Shown here piece after piece: positions 1 through 9,355 of a stretch of DNA of 64,000 bases. The notes beneath the pieces were generated by a model. That model had not been told where the DNA came from, ran no database searches, and saw nothing but the letters and a program-made list of their open reading frames with translations. The first letter of the stretch is position 1; each line of letters begins with the position of its first letter. Origin of the DNA: Brevibacterium sp. RIT 803 (lineage in GTDB: Bacteria; Actinomycetota; Actinomycetes; Actinomycetales; Brevibacteriaceae). Both the position numbers and the translations under genes were made by a program. The stretch is from NCBI RefSeq assembly GCF_016892625.1, contig NZ_JAFEMW010000003.1, positions 1-64,000 of the forward strand, in the 5' to 3' direction.

Positions 1-380
1 CTATCTGTTCAAACAAATACGCTATTGGATTCTCAAACCACATACACTCACCCGTCACCACACACCATCAAACATGGCGGTCTACACCGGGGGTGTCAGT
101 TTCAATTTTCGTTGTCATCTCGCATCCAGTGAACGATCAACCCAAACTGTGTTTGTGCTGGTCATACCGGGTGAAAACTGTTCTCGAAGAGTTCGTTTTC
201 TGCGGGGCAACGAGATACAACTCTAGACCAGGCTGGCTGGTGCGTGCAACTCGAAACCGGAAAACTCGACGTGACGCCCGTCACCAGGGACGATACGAGG
301 GCCTCCTCCCCCGGAAAACCGGGGATCGGTGCGAGCAGAACCTCGCCGATGCCGGGTTGTGCCGGTGTTACGGTCGCTTC
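1..380. other. Upstream region without a recognised gene
   Basis: The first 100 bases are clearly AT-richer than the rest of the window and carry no convincing reading frame. The stretch from 93 to 380 is open in the frame of the next gene, but its translation is rich in Arg, Cys and Trp and resembles no protein family, so it is treated as noncoding leader. The only signal picked out is the -10-like box just before the start at 381. Confidence 0.5.
369..374 (+). promoter_or_regulatory. -10 box of a leaderless promoter (381 gene)
   Basis: TACGGT followed by exactly six bases and then the ATG at 381. This TANNNT-N6/7-ATG layout recurs at about fifteen genes in the window and predicts transcription starting at the A of the start codon. 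Confidence 0.45.
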
Positions 381-1400
381 ATGACTGCGGACAATGTTTC
401 TCCTCGCCCCGACAACGGCTCAGCACCGATAGCTGTCATCGCCGGAGCCTCCGGCTTCATCGGCAGATCGCTCATTGCTCCCCTTCGGTCGTGGGGTTAC
501 CAGGTGTGCACCATCGGGCGGGCCGCTTCCTCTGACACACATGTCTCCTGGGACGATCCGGACGGAATCGCTGCCATGGTCGATGGCGCCGATCTGCTCA
601 TCAACTTCGCCGGCCGCAGCGTGGGGTGTCGATACAACGATCGCAATCGGCAGGAGGTCTGGGACTCACGAGTCACGACGACGCGGACCTTGAACGATGC
701 AGTCAGAGCCGCCGCAGCACCACCGCGTCTGTGGATCAACTCGAGCACGGCTACTATCTACCGCCATGCAATGGACCGGCCGCAGACCGAGAACGACGGG
801 GACATCGGTGAGGGCTTTTCCGTCGATGTGGCCACAGGCTGGGAGCGAGAATTCTTCCGTGGTGATCTCTTCCAGACCAGACGGGTCGCTCTGCGGATGG
901 CGATTGTGCTCGGCGACGGCGCGGCGTTGAACATGCTCGCGACCGCAGCCAGATTCGGCGCCGGCGGTCCCCAGCTGGAAGGGCGCTGGTTCGGCCACAC
1001 TCGCTACCGCGGCATCGGACCCGAGGCGTCAGGACCTGAGATCTGGCGGGGACATCCGCTCAGTCATGGGAAGCAGAGGTTCAGCTGGGTGCACATCGAC
1101 GATGTTGTGCGTGCGATCCGATTCATCGATGCCCACGAGGAGATCACTGGTGCTATCAACGTCTCGAGTCCCGGTGTCTCGGACAACACCTCGCTGATGA
1201 CCGCACTGAGACGAGCCGTCCGGATGCCGATCGGCATTCCGGCACCACGCTGGCTTCTGGAAATCGGGATGATCGTCCTCCGACAGGAATCGGAGCTGGT
1301 GCTCAAGAGCCGCTGGGTGCTGCCGCAGCGATTGGAGGAGGCAGGGTTCGAGTTCAGGTGGACGGATATCGGGGCGGCGACGAAGAGCCTGCTTCGGTAG
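381..1400 (+). CDS. TIGR01777-family NAD(P)-dependent epimerase
   Basis: A cytoplasmic short-chain dehydrogenase-like protein of 339 residues. The dinucleotide-binding motif GASGFIG sits at residues 22-28, followed by the family hallmarks NFAGRSV and a C-terminal DUF1731-like stretch (near LPQRLEEAGFEF). The family is extended-SDR and its substrates are unknown; some members affect cell division or heat tolerance. The start at 381 is chosen because the -10-like TACGGT lies six bases upstream and the protein begins just before the Rossmann fold; the open frame continues back to 93 but is not protein-like. A second member with an extra N-terminal domain is at 11452-12852. Family call is firm, the reaction is not known. 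Confidence 0.85.
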   Translation: MTADNVSPRPDNGSAPIAVIAGASGFIGRSLIAPLRSWGYQVCTIGRAASSDTHVSWDDPDGIAAMVDGADLLINFAGRSVGCRYNDRNRQEVWDSRVTTTRTLNDAVRAAAAPPRLWINSSTATIYRHAMDRPQTENDGDIGEGFSVDVATGWEREFFRGDLFQTRRVALRMAIVLGDGAALNMLATAARFGAGGPQLEGRWFGHTRYRGIGPEASGPEIWRGHPLSHGKQRFSWVHIDDVVRAIRFIDAHEEITGAINVSSPGVSDNTSLMTALRRAVRMPIGIPAPRWLLEIGMIVLRQESELVLKSRWVLPQRLEEAGFEFRWTDIGAATKSLLR

Positions 1401-1433
1401 AAGCTGGTCCACACGGATCCAGCACGGACGGCG

Positions 1434-2345
1434 TCAGCCGACGGCCACCTCGGCGGGGTTCCCTGCCTGCACACAATCAGGGCAGTAGGGTTGACGGTTC
1501 TTCTCCGTGCAGTCCACACAGCGCAGGTACTGCTCACGGCAGTCCAGGTTCGCGCAGTTGACGAAGTTCGGGGTCGCCTTCTCACACGCGACGCAGTGAC
1601 CGATCGATTCGGCTCCTTCGCCGAATTCCACGTGCATGCGCTTGTCGAAGACGTAGAGGGAACCGTCCCAGTACCCGGTGTTGCCGAAGGTCTCTCCATA
1701 GCGGACGATGCCGCCGTCGAGCTGGTAGACCTCTTCGAAGCCCCGGTTCTTCATCAGCACAGACAGGACCTCACAGCGGATGCCGCCGGTGCAGTAGGTG
1801 ACGACCGGTTTGCCCTTGAGGTCGTCGTACTTGCCCGATTCGATCTCGGCGATGAAGTCCTTGGTGGTGTCCGTCTCGGGCACGATCGCATCGCGGAACT
1901 TCCCGATCTGAGCCTCCATCGCATTGCGACCGTCGAAGAAGACGACATCGTCGCCGCGTTCGTCGAGGAGTTTGTGCAGGGCTCCCGGTTTGAGATGCTC
2001 GCCGCCGCCTTCGACTCCGCTCTCGGTCACAGTGATCTCGTCGTCGGTGCCGAAGGTCACGAGCTCGGGTCGGACCTTGACGCTCAGGCGGGGGAAGTCG
2101 TCTCCCTCGCCGTTGGACCATTTGATGTCGGCTTTCTTGAACGGCTCATACAATCGCGTCGCCCGCACATACCGCTTGACGTCGAAGATATCGCCGCCGA
2201 TGGTGGCATTGATGCCGTCCTTCGACACGATCACGCGCCCCTTGAGCCCGAGACTCTCAGCCAGAGTATGTTGCCACAGCTTGACTGCCTCTGGGTCCGC
2301 CAAGGGAGTGAAGACGTAGAACAAGACGATTTTGGGAGTTGCCAT
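1434..2345 (-). CDS. trhO: tRNA uridine(34) hydroxylase TrhO (rhodanese family)
   Basis: A 303-residue protein of the YceA/TrhO family, which uses oxygen to hydroxylate U34 of tRNA on the way to 5-alkoxyuridine at the wobble position. An N-terminal acylphosphatase-like domain (about 1-110) precedes a rhodanese domain with the active-site loop YCTGGIRCE (Cys185), and a C-terminal cysteine-rich stretch ([27 protein letters not shown]) that probably binds zinc. The start at 2345 begins [10 protein letters not shown], matches the family N-terminus and lies seven bases after TAGAAT (2353-2358), so the mRNA is probably leaderless. It is convergent with the upstream epimerase and divergent from purL. 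Confidence 0.92.
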   Translation of the reverse strand: MATPKIVLFYVFTPLADPEAVKLWQHTLAESLGLKGRVIVSKDGINATIGGDIFDVKRYVRATRLYEPFKKADIKWSNGEGDDFPRLSVKVRPELVTFGTDDEITVTESGVEGGGEHLKPGALHKLLDERGDDVVFFDGRNAMEAQIGKFRDAIVPETDTTKDFIAEIESGKYDDLKGKPVVTYCTGGIRCEVLSVLMKNRGFEEVYQLDGGIVRYGETFGNTGYWDGSLYVFDKRMHVEFGEGAESIGHCVACEKATPNFVNCANLDCREQYLRCVDCTEKNRQPYCPDCVQAGNPAEVAVG

Positions 2346-2352
2346 GGCCCAC

Positions 2353-2358
2353 ATTCTA
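2353..2358 (-). promoter_or_regulatory. -10 box of leaderless trhO promoter
   Basis: On the minus strand TAGAAT is followed by seven bases and the ATG at 2345. It decides the start codon against an upstream in-frame ATG at 2354 that overlaps the box itself. Confidence 0.5.
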
Positions 2359-2516
2359 GTGGTCGAGACCTCGGGCGGTACCCGCATGTGGCGCAGACTA
2401 CTGGTCGCCTCGATCACATCATCCACTCATCGATGAGACCGGTTTCTTCCCCTCCCCCGCACCACGGCTAAGATTGGCCCTGATGCCGTGTCGTATGAAA
2501 GGGCCGTTAAGAGGAC
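2359..2516. promoter_or_regulatory. trhO-purL divergent promoter region
   Basis: Contains the 12-bp palindrome CTCATCGATGAG at 2426-2437 and TAAGAT at 2469-2474, a good -10 candidate for purL. A GGCCC/GGGCC pair (around 2477 and 2501) could form a short hairpin in the purL leader. The purL ribosome binding site GAGG is at 2511-2514. No riboswitch core was recognised. Confidence 0.35.
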
Positions 2517-4883
2517 ATGTCGAGTAACCTCAACTCTGCGAATTCCACGCAGGTCGAATCCCAGCAGATCGAAACCGATCAGGCCGCCTCCAAGAAGGTC
2601 AAGGAGACCGTCGAGTTCGCTGCTGCGAATCCCGACGTGGACCAGCCCTATGCCGACCTCGGACTGAAGGCCGACGAATATGCGCAGATCCGCGAGATCC
2701 TGGGACGCCGCCCCACCTCGGCGGAGTTGGCGATGTACTCGGTCATGTGGTCCGAGCACTGCTCCTACAAGTCCTCGAAGGTGCATCTGTCGAAGTTCGG
2801 TGACAAGGTCACCGACGACATGAAGAAGCACCTGCTCGTGGGCATAGGCGAGAACGCCGGCGTCGTCGACATCGGCGACGGCTGGGCAGTGACCTTCAAG
2901 GTCGAGTCCCACAACCACCCCAGCTACGTCGAGCCGCACCAGGGTGCTGCCACCGGCGTCGGCGGAATCGTGCGCGACATCATCTCGATGGGCGCGCGCC
3001 CCGTGGCCGTGATGGATCAGCTGCGCTTCGGTGCCATCGACCACCCCGACACTTCTCGCGTGCTCCACGGAGTCGTCTCCGGAATCAGCAACTACGGCAA
3101 CTCCCTCGGTCTGCCCAACATCGGCGGCGAGACCGTCTTCGACTCCGTCTACCAGGGAAACCCCCTGGTCAACGCCCTCGCGGTCGGCGTCATGCGCCAC
3201 GAGGACATCCGTCTGGCCAATGCTTCGGGCAAGGGCAACAAGGTCATCCTCTTCGGTGCCCGCACCGGTGGCGACGGCATCGGCGGAGCCTCGATCCTCG
3301 CCTCGGAGTCCTTCGACGACACCAAACCTTCGAAGCGTCCAGCTGTGCAGGTCGGGGACCCCTTCGCAGAGAAGGTCCTCATCGAATGCTGCCTCGAACT
3401 CTTCCACGCAGGCGTGGTCGAAGGCATCCAGGACCTCGGTGCTGCCGGCATCAGCTGTGCCACATCCGAGCTGGCCTCGAACGGCGACGGCGGTATGCAC
3501 ATCGCCCTCGACGACGTACTGCTGCGCGATGAGACTCTCACCCCTGAGGAGATCCTCATGTCGGAGTCCCAGGAGCGGATGATGGCCGTTGTCACCCCCG
3601 AACGCCTCGACGACTTCCTGGCGATCGTGGGCAAATGGGACGTCGAAACCTCCGTCCTCGGCGAGGTCACCGACTCCGAACGCCTCATCATCGAATGGCA
3701 CGGTGACGTCATCGTCGATGTGCCGCCTCGCTCTGTCGCCCACGACGGCCCCGTCTACGAACGTCCGATGGTCGAGCCATCATGGACCGCCGAGGTCGCG
3801 GCGAACACCGTGGAATCCGCTGGACTGGTCAAGCCCGAGGGCGACGAGCAGCTGCGCGCGACCGTCCTCCAGCTCGCAGGAGCACCGAACCTGGCGTCGA
3901 AGGACTGGATCACTTCCCAGTACGACAAATATGTGCAGGGCAACACCGCCCAGGCGTTCCCCGACGATGCGGGAGTCATTCGCGTCGACGAGGAGTCCGG
4001 GCTCGGCGTGGCCATCGCCACCGACGCCAACGGTCGCTACTGCTACCTCGATCCGGCCCGCGGCGCAGCGCTGGCGCTGGCCGAGGCCTACCGTAACGTC
4101 ACCACCGCTGGTGCCATCCCTCGCGCGGTCACTGACTGCCTCAACTTCGGCTCACCCGAGGACCCTGAGATCATGTGGCAGTTCGCGGCCGCAGTCGAGG
4201 GCCTCGCCGAGGCGTGCCAGGACCTGGGCATTCCCGTGACCGGTGGCAACGTCTCCCTCTACAACCAGACCGGCGGCGTGGCCATCCACCCGACCCCGGT
4301 CGTCGGTGTCCTCGGCGTCTTCGACGACGTCACCCGCGCTACTCCGAGCGGCTGGAAGGAGCCGGGCCAGACCATCTACCTGCTCGGAACGACCGAAGCC
4401 GAACTCGACGGTTCGGCGTGGGCCGACGTGACTGCCGGCCACCTCGGTGGAGTGCCTCCGCAGTACAAGCCGGGCACAGAGAAGGAACTCGGTGAGATCC
4501 TCATCAACTCCTCGCGTGACGGCATGATCGATGCCGCGCACGACCTGTCAGAGGGCGGTCTGTCGCAGGCACTCATCGAATCCTGCCTGCGCTTCGGCAC
4601 CGGTGCCCGCATCTGGCTCGACGAGGTGTGCGAACGCGACAACATCGACGTGTTCACTGCCCTGTTCTCTGAGTCCACCGCGCGTGCGATCGTGGCCGTG
4701 CCGCGGTCCGAAGAGGTCCGCTTCAAGGACATGTGCACCGCCAGGCATTTCCCGTTCATCCGCATCGGGATGACCGACACCGGCGACGAGGCACCTGTCC
4801 TCGAGGTCGTCGATCACTTCGAGATCGGACTCGACGAGCTGCGCGAGACTCACGAGGGGACGCTCCCGAAGTACTTCGGCTGA
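2517..4883 (+). CDS. purL: Phosphoribosylformylglycinamidine synthase subunit PurL
   Basis: The 788-residue small-type PurL catalyses the ATP- and glutamine-dependent conversion of FGAR to FGAM in de novo purine synthesis and works with PurQ and PurS in Gram-positive bacteria; neither partner is in the window. Family signatures are plain: [16 protein letters not shown] near residue 75, the ATP/FGAR-binding [19 protein letters not shown], a central [13 protein letters not shown] and the second AIR-synthase-like half with NFGSPEDPE and [12 protein letters not shown]. Start at 2517 has GAGG at 2511. About 30 extra N-terminal residues rich in Ser, Asn and Gln precede the usual family start, which is common in actinobacteria. 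A long hairpin follows. Confidence 0.97.
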   Translation: MSSNLNSANSTQVESQQIETDQAASKKVKETVEFAAANPDVDQPYADLGLKADEYAQIREILGRRPTSAELAMYSVMWSEHCSYKSSKVHLSKFGDKVTDDMKKHLLVGIGENAGVVDIGDGWAVTFKVESHNHPSYVEPHQGAATGVGGIVRDIISMGARPVAVMDQLRFGAIDHPDTSRVLHGVVSGISNYGNSLGLPNIGGETVFDSVYQGNPLVNALAVGVMRHEDIRLANASGKGNKVILFGARTGGDGIGGASILASESFDDTKPSKRPAVQVGDPFAEKVLIECCLELFHAGVVEGIQDLGAAGISCATSELASNGDGGMHIALDDVLLRDETLTPEEILMSESQERMMAVVTPERLDDFLAIVGKWDVETSVLGEVTDSERLIIEWHGDVIVDVPPRSVAHDGPVYERPMVEPSWTAEVAANTVESAGLVKPEGDEQLRATVLQLAGAPNLASKDWITSQYDKYVQGNTAQAFPDDAGVIRVDEESGLGVAIATDANGRYCYLDPARGAALALAEAYRNVTTAGAIPRAVTDCLNFGSPEDPEIMWQFAAAVEGLAEACQDLGIPVTGGNVSLYNQTGGVAIHPTPVVGVLGVFDDVTRATPSGWKEPGQTIYLLGTTEAELDGSAWADVTAGHLGGVPPQYKPGTEKELGEILINSSRDGMIDAAHDLSEGGLSQALIESCLRFGTGARIWLDEVCERDNIDVFTALFSESTARAIVAVPRSEEVRFKDMCTARHFPFIRIGMTDTGDEAPVLEVVDHFEIGLDELRETHEGTLPKYFG

Positions 4884-4945
4884 GCCGACCTCAGCTGAGT
4901 TCGTCGGCTGTTCGCAGCGGCGGGCAGCACGTCCTCACCTGCACG

Positions 4946-5023
4946 ATCGTCGAGGGGACCACTGAGCATCGAGGGAGCCGGTTGCGACTGGCTCCCTCAT
5001 CGCTTGGTGGTCCCCTCGACGAT
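4946..5023. terminator. Large bidirectional hairpin between purL and the 2HCT gene
   Basis: A perfect 17-bp outer stem (4946-4962 with 5007-5023; GTCGAGGGGACCAC and its complement) encloses a perfect 9-bp inner stem (GAGGGAGCC 4971-4979 with GGCTCCCTC 4990-4998). It sits between two convergent genes and has no T-run, typical of high-GC terminators that work in both directions. Confidence 0.75.
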
Positions 5024-5063
5024 TCACACACCGCTCAGCTGATGGCTCACAAGTGATGAAGGC

Positions 5064-6446
5064 TCACATGTGGAGGAAGGGCACCAGCAGGGACACGATG
5101 AAGAGGTTCACAGCCCCGCCGAGTCGGGTGCTCAAGGCTGCGAAGGGCATGAGGTGGATGCGGTTGGCGGCACTGAGGACCGCCACATCTCCACTTCCTC
5201 CTGTATCTGCCATGACCAGCCCCGGGGTGATGGCGGCTTCGACGAAGTTGAACTTCAGCAACCAGCCCAGCACTCCGGCCACCAGTCCGGCCGACATGAC
5301 TGTGAGCACTGTCAGCCCCATGAAGATCGGGTCCGAGATCGCACCGACGACTTCGTTGATGTCGATGTAGGTGATGCTCACGGCGACAAGTAGAGCCGGT
5401 AAGAAGTAGGAGGTCATGAGCTCTCCCCATTCTGTGCTCGCCTCTTCGAGCTCCCTGGGGAACAGGCCGAATATCTTGATCAGCGCTGCTGCGATGATGG
5501 TCCACGCATAGGGGTGGAGGAATGGCATGATCGCACCCAGCAGCGTCCCCAGGATGAAAAGCCCGGCGGCGATCGCCACTCCGATTCCCAGCTGCTGGAA
5601 TGTCGACCCGCTCTTCTTCTCCGGCAAGCTCAGCTCGTTCTTCCGTCCCTTGACTCTCATCAGCTCGCCGTCGCCGTTGAATCCGACGAACCATTGCCTG
5701 CCGGACCGTCCGAGGCCGTTGAGCAGGCCGGCGAAGATGATGCAGAAGATGTTGCCGATCACCAGCGCTGCCATGAGGTCGGCCATGAAGACCGATGCGT
5801 CGGTGCCGGTCTGAACCGCATACATCTGCGACATCGGGATCGCCCCGACGCCGAGGCCACCGGCCATGATCGGTCCCGCGACGAAGAGGATGCCCTTGAT
5901 GAACCCGAACCCGAGAATTGCGCTGATGCCTCCGATGATGAGGAATGTGACGACGATGCAGCCCAGCAGCGGGATGAGGAAGCGCGGGCCCGCTTTGAGT
6001 AGGAGTGCACGCGGCATCCCCAGGACGGAACCGGCGATCACGGCAACGACGAAGAAGTCGAGGAAACCGTAGCCGTCGAGGAAGTTCGTCACCACCGGCG
6101 GGATCGATGCCGGCATCGCTCCGGCGTAGATGAGGATGGCCGGGACGAAGGTGCACAAGAGCGTGGGCAGTCCGTAGTCGCGGACCTTCGGAATCGATTG
6201 GCCGATGGCCATGAGTGCCCCACCGAGGACGACTGTGATCCCGAAGCCCACGAGCATGCTGTCGGGCAGATTGTCGGTCACTGCCGCAACGAGGAAGGTG
6301 ATGAACAGTGCGCCGAAGTAGAGGTAGGGCATGCCTGCGATCCGAAACAGATCACGTTTCCTGCGGGTACCTGTGGAGGCCTCGAGCGCGGGGGCGGCAG
6401 GAGCTTCAGTCTCGGGGTGAGCGGGACGACGAACTTCTGACATCAT
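5064..6446 (-). CDS. 2-hydroxycarboxylate (citrate/malate type) transporter
   Basis: A 460-residue integral membrane protein of the 2HCT/CitS family, sodium- or proton-coupled symporters for citrate, malate, lactate or related 2-hydroxy acids. Two copies of the family's GGxG reentrant-loop motif are present, IMAGGLGVGAIPMS and ADTGGSGDVAVLSAANRI, the latter ending in the conserved Arg and a following LMPFAALSTRLGG. About 35 charged and Ala/Pro-rich residues precede the first membrane segment. AAAAGAGAC before the ATG can serve as binding site. It is the last gene of a minus-strand set with the lyase and the CoA transferase; the 92-base gap allows co-transcription. The context suggests it imports the acid that those enzymes activate and cleave. 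Confidence 0.88.
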   Translation of the reverse strand: MMSEVRRPAHPETEAPAAPALEASTGTRRKRDLFRIAGMPYLYFGALFITFLVAAVTDNLPDSMLVGFGITVVLGGALMAIGQSIPKVRDYGLPTLLCTFVPAILIYAGAMPASIPPVVTNFLDGYGFLDFFVVAVIAGSVLGMPRALLLKAGPRFLIPLLGCIVVTFLIIGGISAILGFGFIKGILFVAGPIMAGGLGVGAIPMSQMYAVQTGTDASVFMADLMAALVIGNIFCIIFAGLLNGLGRSGRQWFVGFNGDGELMRVKGRKNELSLPEKKSGSTFQQLGIGVAIAAGLFILGTLLGAIMPFLHPYAWTIIAAALIKIFGLFPRELEEASTEWGELMTSYFLPALLVAVSITYIDINEVVGAISDPIFMGLTVLTVMSAGLVAGVLGWLLKFNFVEAAITPGLVMADTGGSGDVAVLSAANRIHLMPFAALSTRLGGAVNLFIVSLLVPFLHM

Positions 6447-6538
6447 TGTCTCTTTTCGTTTAATGCGAATGGTGCCGATTCACTTACTGGGATGACCGTT
6501 GTACGGAGGGACCGATCTGTGTCGATCGCCCGTCGTCT

Positions 6539-7408
6539 TCAGGCGGCGACGGGCGTGCCTCTCGCGAGGGCTGCAGTCAGGAGTTTCCTGACTTCCGCCA
6601 GCCCCTCAAGGTCGATGCCTGTCTCGTATCCCCGCGCGCTCAGGTGCTCAACGAGTTCTTCCGTGGCGATGTTCCCGTGCGCACCCGGTGCGAAGGGGCA
6701 GCCTCCGTATCCTCCTGTGGCTGCGTCGAATTCGGTGATTCCGAGGTCAAGTGCTCGATCAACGGTGTCGAATGCCTGTCCTTTGGCATTGTGCAGATGC
6801 AGGCTGAGGTCGACGTCGGGCAGTTCGCCGCGCAGATGCTCGAGACTCGCCTCCACGTCCTGCGGTCTCGCGGTGCCTATGGTGTCGGCCAGACCGATCC
6901 GGCTCACGCCGATGTCGGCGTACGCCCCGGCGATCTCGGTCACTGCCTCAGGTGCGATGTCACCTTCGAAGGGGCACACGAATGCTGTCGAGATTCCTCC
7001 GCTGAAGTCCACTCCGGGATATGATTCAACGATCGGAGCCAGTTCGGCGATCGCCTCGCTCGGACTCCGTCCGGCGTTGGCCCGACTGTGAGCGGCACTG
7101 GCAGAGACAACCAGGGTAACGGTGGTGAATCCTGCTGCGACAGCTCGATCGACTCCGCGGCGATTGAGCGCCAGTGCCCGCCATGTGATCGCCGGGCGTT
7201 CAGAGACCAGACCGGCTAGCTCCTCGGCGCCGCTCATCTGCGGGACCCGTTTCGGATTGACGAACGAGGCCGCTTCGATGTCGGTGATACCAGCCTCGAC
7301 GAGGGCCGCCGCGATGAGCAGCCGGTCCTCCACCGAGGTGACTCGGGGTTCGTCCTGCAGTCCATCGCGCAGGACGACGTCGGTGATCCTCGCTTGCGAT
7401 TTCCTCAT
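6539..7408 (-). CDS. HMG-CoA-lyase-like enzyme (possible citramalyl-CoA lyase)
   Basis: A 289-residue TIM-barrel lyase of the HMGL family. It shows the metal-binding start LRDGLQDE (Asp15), SLHLHN with His204/His206, and the signature loop GGYGGCPFAPGAHGN with the catalytic Cys237 and the ligand Asn246. Known members split 3-hydroxy-3-methylglutaryl-CoA to acetoacetate and acetyl-CoA, or (R)-citramalyl-CoA to pyruvate and acetyl-CoA. Its ATG shares one base with the stop codon of the CoA-transferase gene (7408-7410), so the two are translationally coupled and should act in sequence. A neighbouring 2-hydroxycarboxylate transporter makes citramalate the more attractive substrate; this is inference. 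Confidence 0.88.
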   Translation of the reverse strand: MRKSQARITDVVLRDGLQDEPRVTSVEDRLLIAAALVEAGITDIEAASFVNPKRVPQMSGAEELAGLVSERPAITWRALALNRRGVDRAVAAGFTTVTLVVSASAAHSRANAGRSPSEAIAELAPIVESYPGVDFSGGISTAFVCPFEGDIAPEAVTEIAGAYADIGVSRIGLADTIGTARPQDVEASLEHLRGELPDVDLSLHLHNAKGQAFDTVDRALDLGITEFDAATGGYGGCPFAPGAHGNIATEELVEHLSARGYETGIDLEGLAEVRKLLTAALARGTPVAA

Positions 7409-8688
7409 CAGATCACTCCTCTGCGCTTGAGGTCCGAGTAGTCCTCGGCACTCACTCCGAGGACGCCGGTGAGAATGGATTCGGTGTGTTCTCCCAGCTC
7501 AGGTCCGACCCATCTGATGTGCCCTTCTGACCCGGGGATCCGCGGTACGATTCCGGGAAAGCGGATCGCCTCGGTCGTATCGTCCTCGATGCTGACATCG
7601 ATGGATTCGAGCATTCCCCTGGCCGCGAAGTGCTCGTCTGCGGCAATGCCCGTGGCATCGTAGACGGGACCAGCGGGCACTCCCGCCGCGGCGAGTTCGT
7701 CCACTGCTTCAGAGACCGTACGGTCCAGCGTCCAGTGCCGAACGATGTTGTCGAGTTCGGTCTCACGTTGGCTGCGTGTGTGTCCGTCAGCCAAGGTCAC
7801 GTCGTCTGCCAGATCCGGACGGCCGCACAGCTGCATGAGCGCTCGGAACGGCTTTGCCGCATTGCCTGCGATCATCACTGACTGACCATCGGACGTCGGG
7901 TAGCTACCACTGGGGACGACCCCGGGGAGGTTGGCCCCGCTGCGTTCGCGCACCATTCCGTAGGCATCGTAATCGGGGATGAGAGATTCCATTGCCGAAT
8001 ACACCGCCTCATAGAGAGCGACGTCGACCACACGAGTCTGTTCGGCCCTATGACCGTTCTTGAGTGCGAACAGTTGGATCACCGCGCCGAGGGCACCATA
8101 GAGTCCGGCCATCGCATCCCCGATCGGAGCGGCCGGTCGAACAGGGGCGCGGTCGGCATGACCGGTGACATGACGCAGTCCGGCGAACGCCTCGGCCACT
8201 CCCCCGAATCCGGCACGGTCACGGTAAGGTCCGGTCTGCCCGTACCCGGAGATGCGCACCATGATGATGTCGGAATTCACCGCTTTGAGGTCGTCCTCGC
8301 CGAGGTGCCAATTCTCCAAGGTGCCCGGTCGGAAGTTCTCGATGACGACGTCGGACTTGGCGACGAGGTCCCTGACGATCTCCTGACCCTCTTCAGTGCG
8401 CAGATCGACGGTGACGGATCGTTTGTTGCGGGCCAGAGTTCGGAACATCATCGACACCTTGCCGCGCTGGCGGCGCCAGTTGCGCAGTTCATCCCCGGTG
8501 CCGGGCGTCTCGACCTTGATGACTTCCGCTCCGAAGTCTGCGAGAAGACGGGTGGCGAATGGTGCTGCGATGAAATTACCCAGCTCGAGTACCCGCACGT
8601 CGCTGAGCAGCGCGCCATCAGTTCGACTGTCTGCCAGCGGTGCGCTCTGGGCTTCCTCTGTGGTGGCCAACTGCGCCCTCCCATCCAT
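7408..8688 (-). CDS. CaiB/BaiF family CoA transferase
   Basis: A 426-residue class III CoA transferase, an enzyme that moves CoA between carboxylic acids through an aspartyl-CoA anhydride. The catalytic Asp191 lies in PIGDAMAGLYG; other family blocks are LGNFIAAPFATRLLADFGAEVIK split over 36-58, VENFRPG-like VIENFRPGTL and SGYGQTGPY. It probably activates the acid imported by the 2HCT carrier, after which the coupled downstream lyase cleaves it. Transcription runs away from the IclR gene, with only 34 bases between the two start codons, so the IclR operator at 8692-8708 almost certainly controls it. Donor and acceptor cannot be read from the sequence. Confidence 0.9.
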   Translation of the reverse strand: MDGRAQLATTEEAQSAPLADSRTDGALLSDVRVLELGNFIAAPFATRLLADFGAEVIKVETPGTGDELRNWRRQRGKVSMMFRTLARNKRSVTVDLRTEEGQEIVRDLVAKSDVVIENFRPGTLENWHLGEDDLKAVNSDIIMVRISGYGQTGPYRDRAGFGGVAEAFAGLRHVTGHADRAPVRPAAPIGDAMAGLYGALGAVIQLFALKNGHRAEQTRVVDVALYEAVYSAMESLIPDYDAYGMVRERSGANLPGVVPSGSYPTSDGQSVMIAGNAAKPFRALMQLCGRPDLADDVTLADGHTRSQRETELDNIVRHWTLDRTVSEAVDELAAAGVPAGPVYDATGIAADEHFAARGMLESIDVSIEDDTTEAIRFPGIVPRIPGSEGHIRWVGPELGEHTESILTGVLGVSAEDYSDLKRRGVI

Positions 8689-8716
8689 TGATTATCATTA
8701 TTTGATAACGTACGAT
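8688..8716 (+). promoter_or_regulatory. iclR promoter with embedded palindromic operator
   Basis: TTGATT (8688-8693) and TACGAT (8711-8716) are 17 bases apart and TACGAT ends six bases before the ATG at 8723, a near-ideal leaderless promoter. The perfect inverted repeat TTATCA-TTATT-TGATAA (8692-8708) fills the spacer exactly, so a bound regulator would block its own promoter and that of the divergent CoA transferase. Confidence 0.65.
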
Positions 8717-8722
8717 CAGAAT

Positions 8723-9355
8723 ATGATTGGACATAATGTAACGGACGTCGGAGTCCTTGACAAGAGCATGGCCATCATCTCGGCCTGCGAAGCCTCACCG
8801 AGGATGGCGGCAGACATCGCCGAAGCTCTGAATCTCACTGTTCCGACTGTCCACAGACTGGCGCGGGCACTGGTGGCACATGGACTTCTCGCAAGAGAAT
8901 CCAGCGGAGCGTTCCGACTCGGTGCACGCTTCATCAGCTTCGGCTTAGGCCAGATTGCGCGTGGACCTCTGCGCACCCTCGCCGAACGCACAGGTGAGGC
9001 ATGTCAGCTGTGGGTCCCCCGGGGACCCAATCGCCTGTGCCTGGTCAGCGAGGCTATGCCCAACGAACTTCATGTCGAGCTCCACGAGGGCACTCAGCTG
9101 CCGCTCGAGGACGGAGGAACCGCGGCCCGCGTCATCGGCGGTGAACGTTCGGAACAAGGGTGGGTGCTCACCGTTTCGGAGCGGACGGTCGGTCTCACCA
9201 GCGTCAGCGCACCGGTAGAAACCAAAGATGGTCTGGTCGGAGCCGTGTGCATCGTGGCACCGGTCGCCAGAGTCAGCAGCAACCTCGGCGAACTCTACGG
9301 AACCCGCCTGCTCGTCACTGCCTCGGCGATCGAGCGGGCACTGGCCGCGGCATAG
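8723..9355 (+). CDS. IclR-family transcriptional regulator
   Basis: A 210-residue DNA-binding regulator. Residues about 1-65 form the winged helix (VLDKSMAIISACEASPRM, then the helix-turn-helix IAEALNLTVPTVHRLARAL), and the rest is a shortened IclR effector domain ending in GLVGAVCIVAPVARV. Most IclR proteins are about 250 residues, so this one lacks part of the effector domain, mainly its middle. The start at 8723 follows from the leaderless promoter. It faces the CoA-transferase/lyase/transporter genes and is their likely local regulator, with the imported acid or its CoA ester as the probable ligand. Its 3' end overlaps the convergent membrane-protein gene by 61 bases. Confidence 0.88.
   Translation: MIGHNVTDVGVLDKSMAIISACEASPRMAADIAEALNLTVPTVHRLARALVAHGLLARESSGAFRLGARFISFGLGQIARGPLRTLAERTGEACQLWVPRGPNRLCLVSEAMPNELHVELHEGTQLPLEDGGTAARVIGGERSEQGWVLTVSERTVGLTSVSAPVETKDGLVGAVCIVAPVARVSSNLGELYGTRLLVTASAIERALAAA

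Noticed and set aside
93..380. N-terminal extension of the first epimerase
   Set aside because: Translation is not conserved-looking, and a -10-like box sits directly before the ATG at 381.
2427..3743. 438-codon open frame opposite purL
   Set aside because: Antisense shadow of purL caused by codon bias; no protein-like composition.
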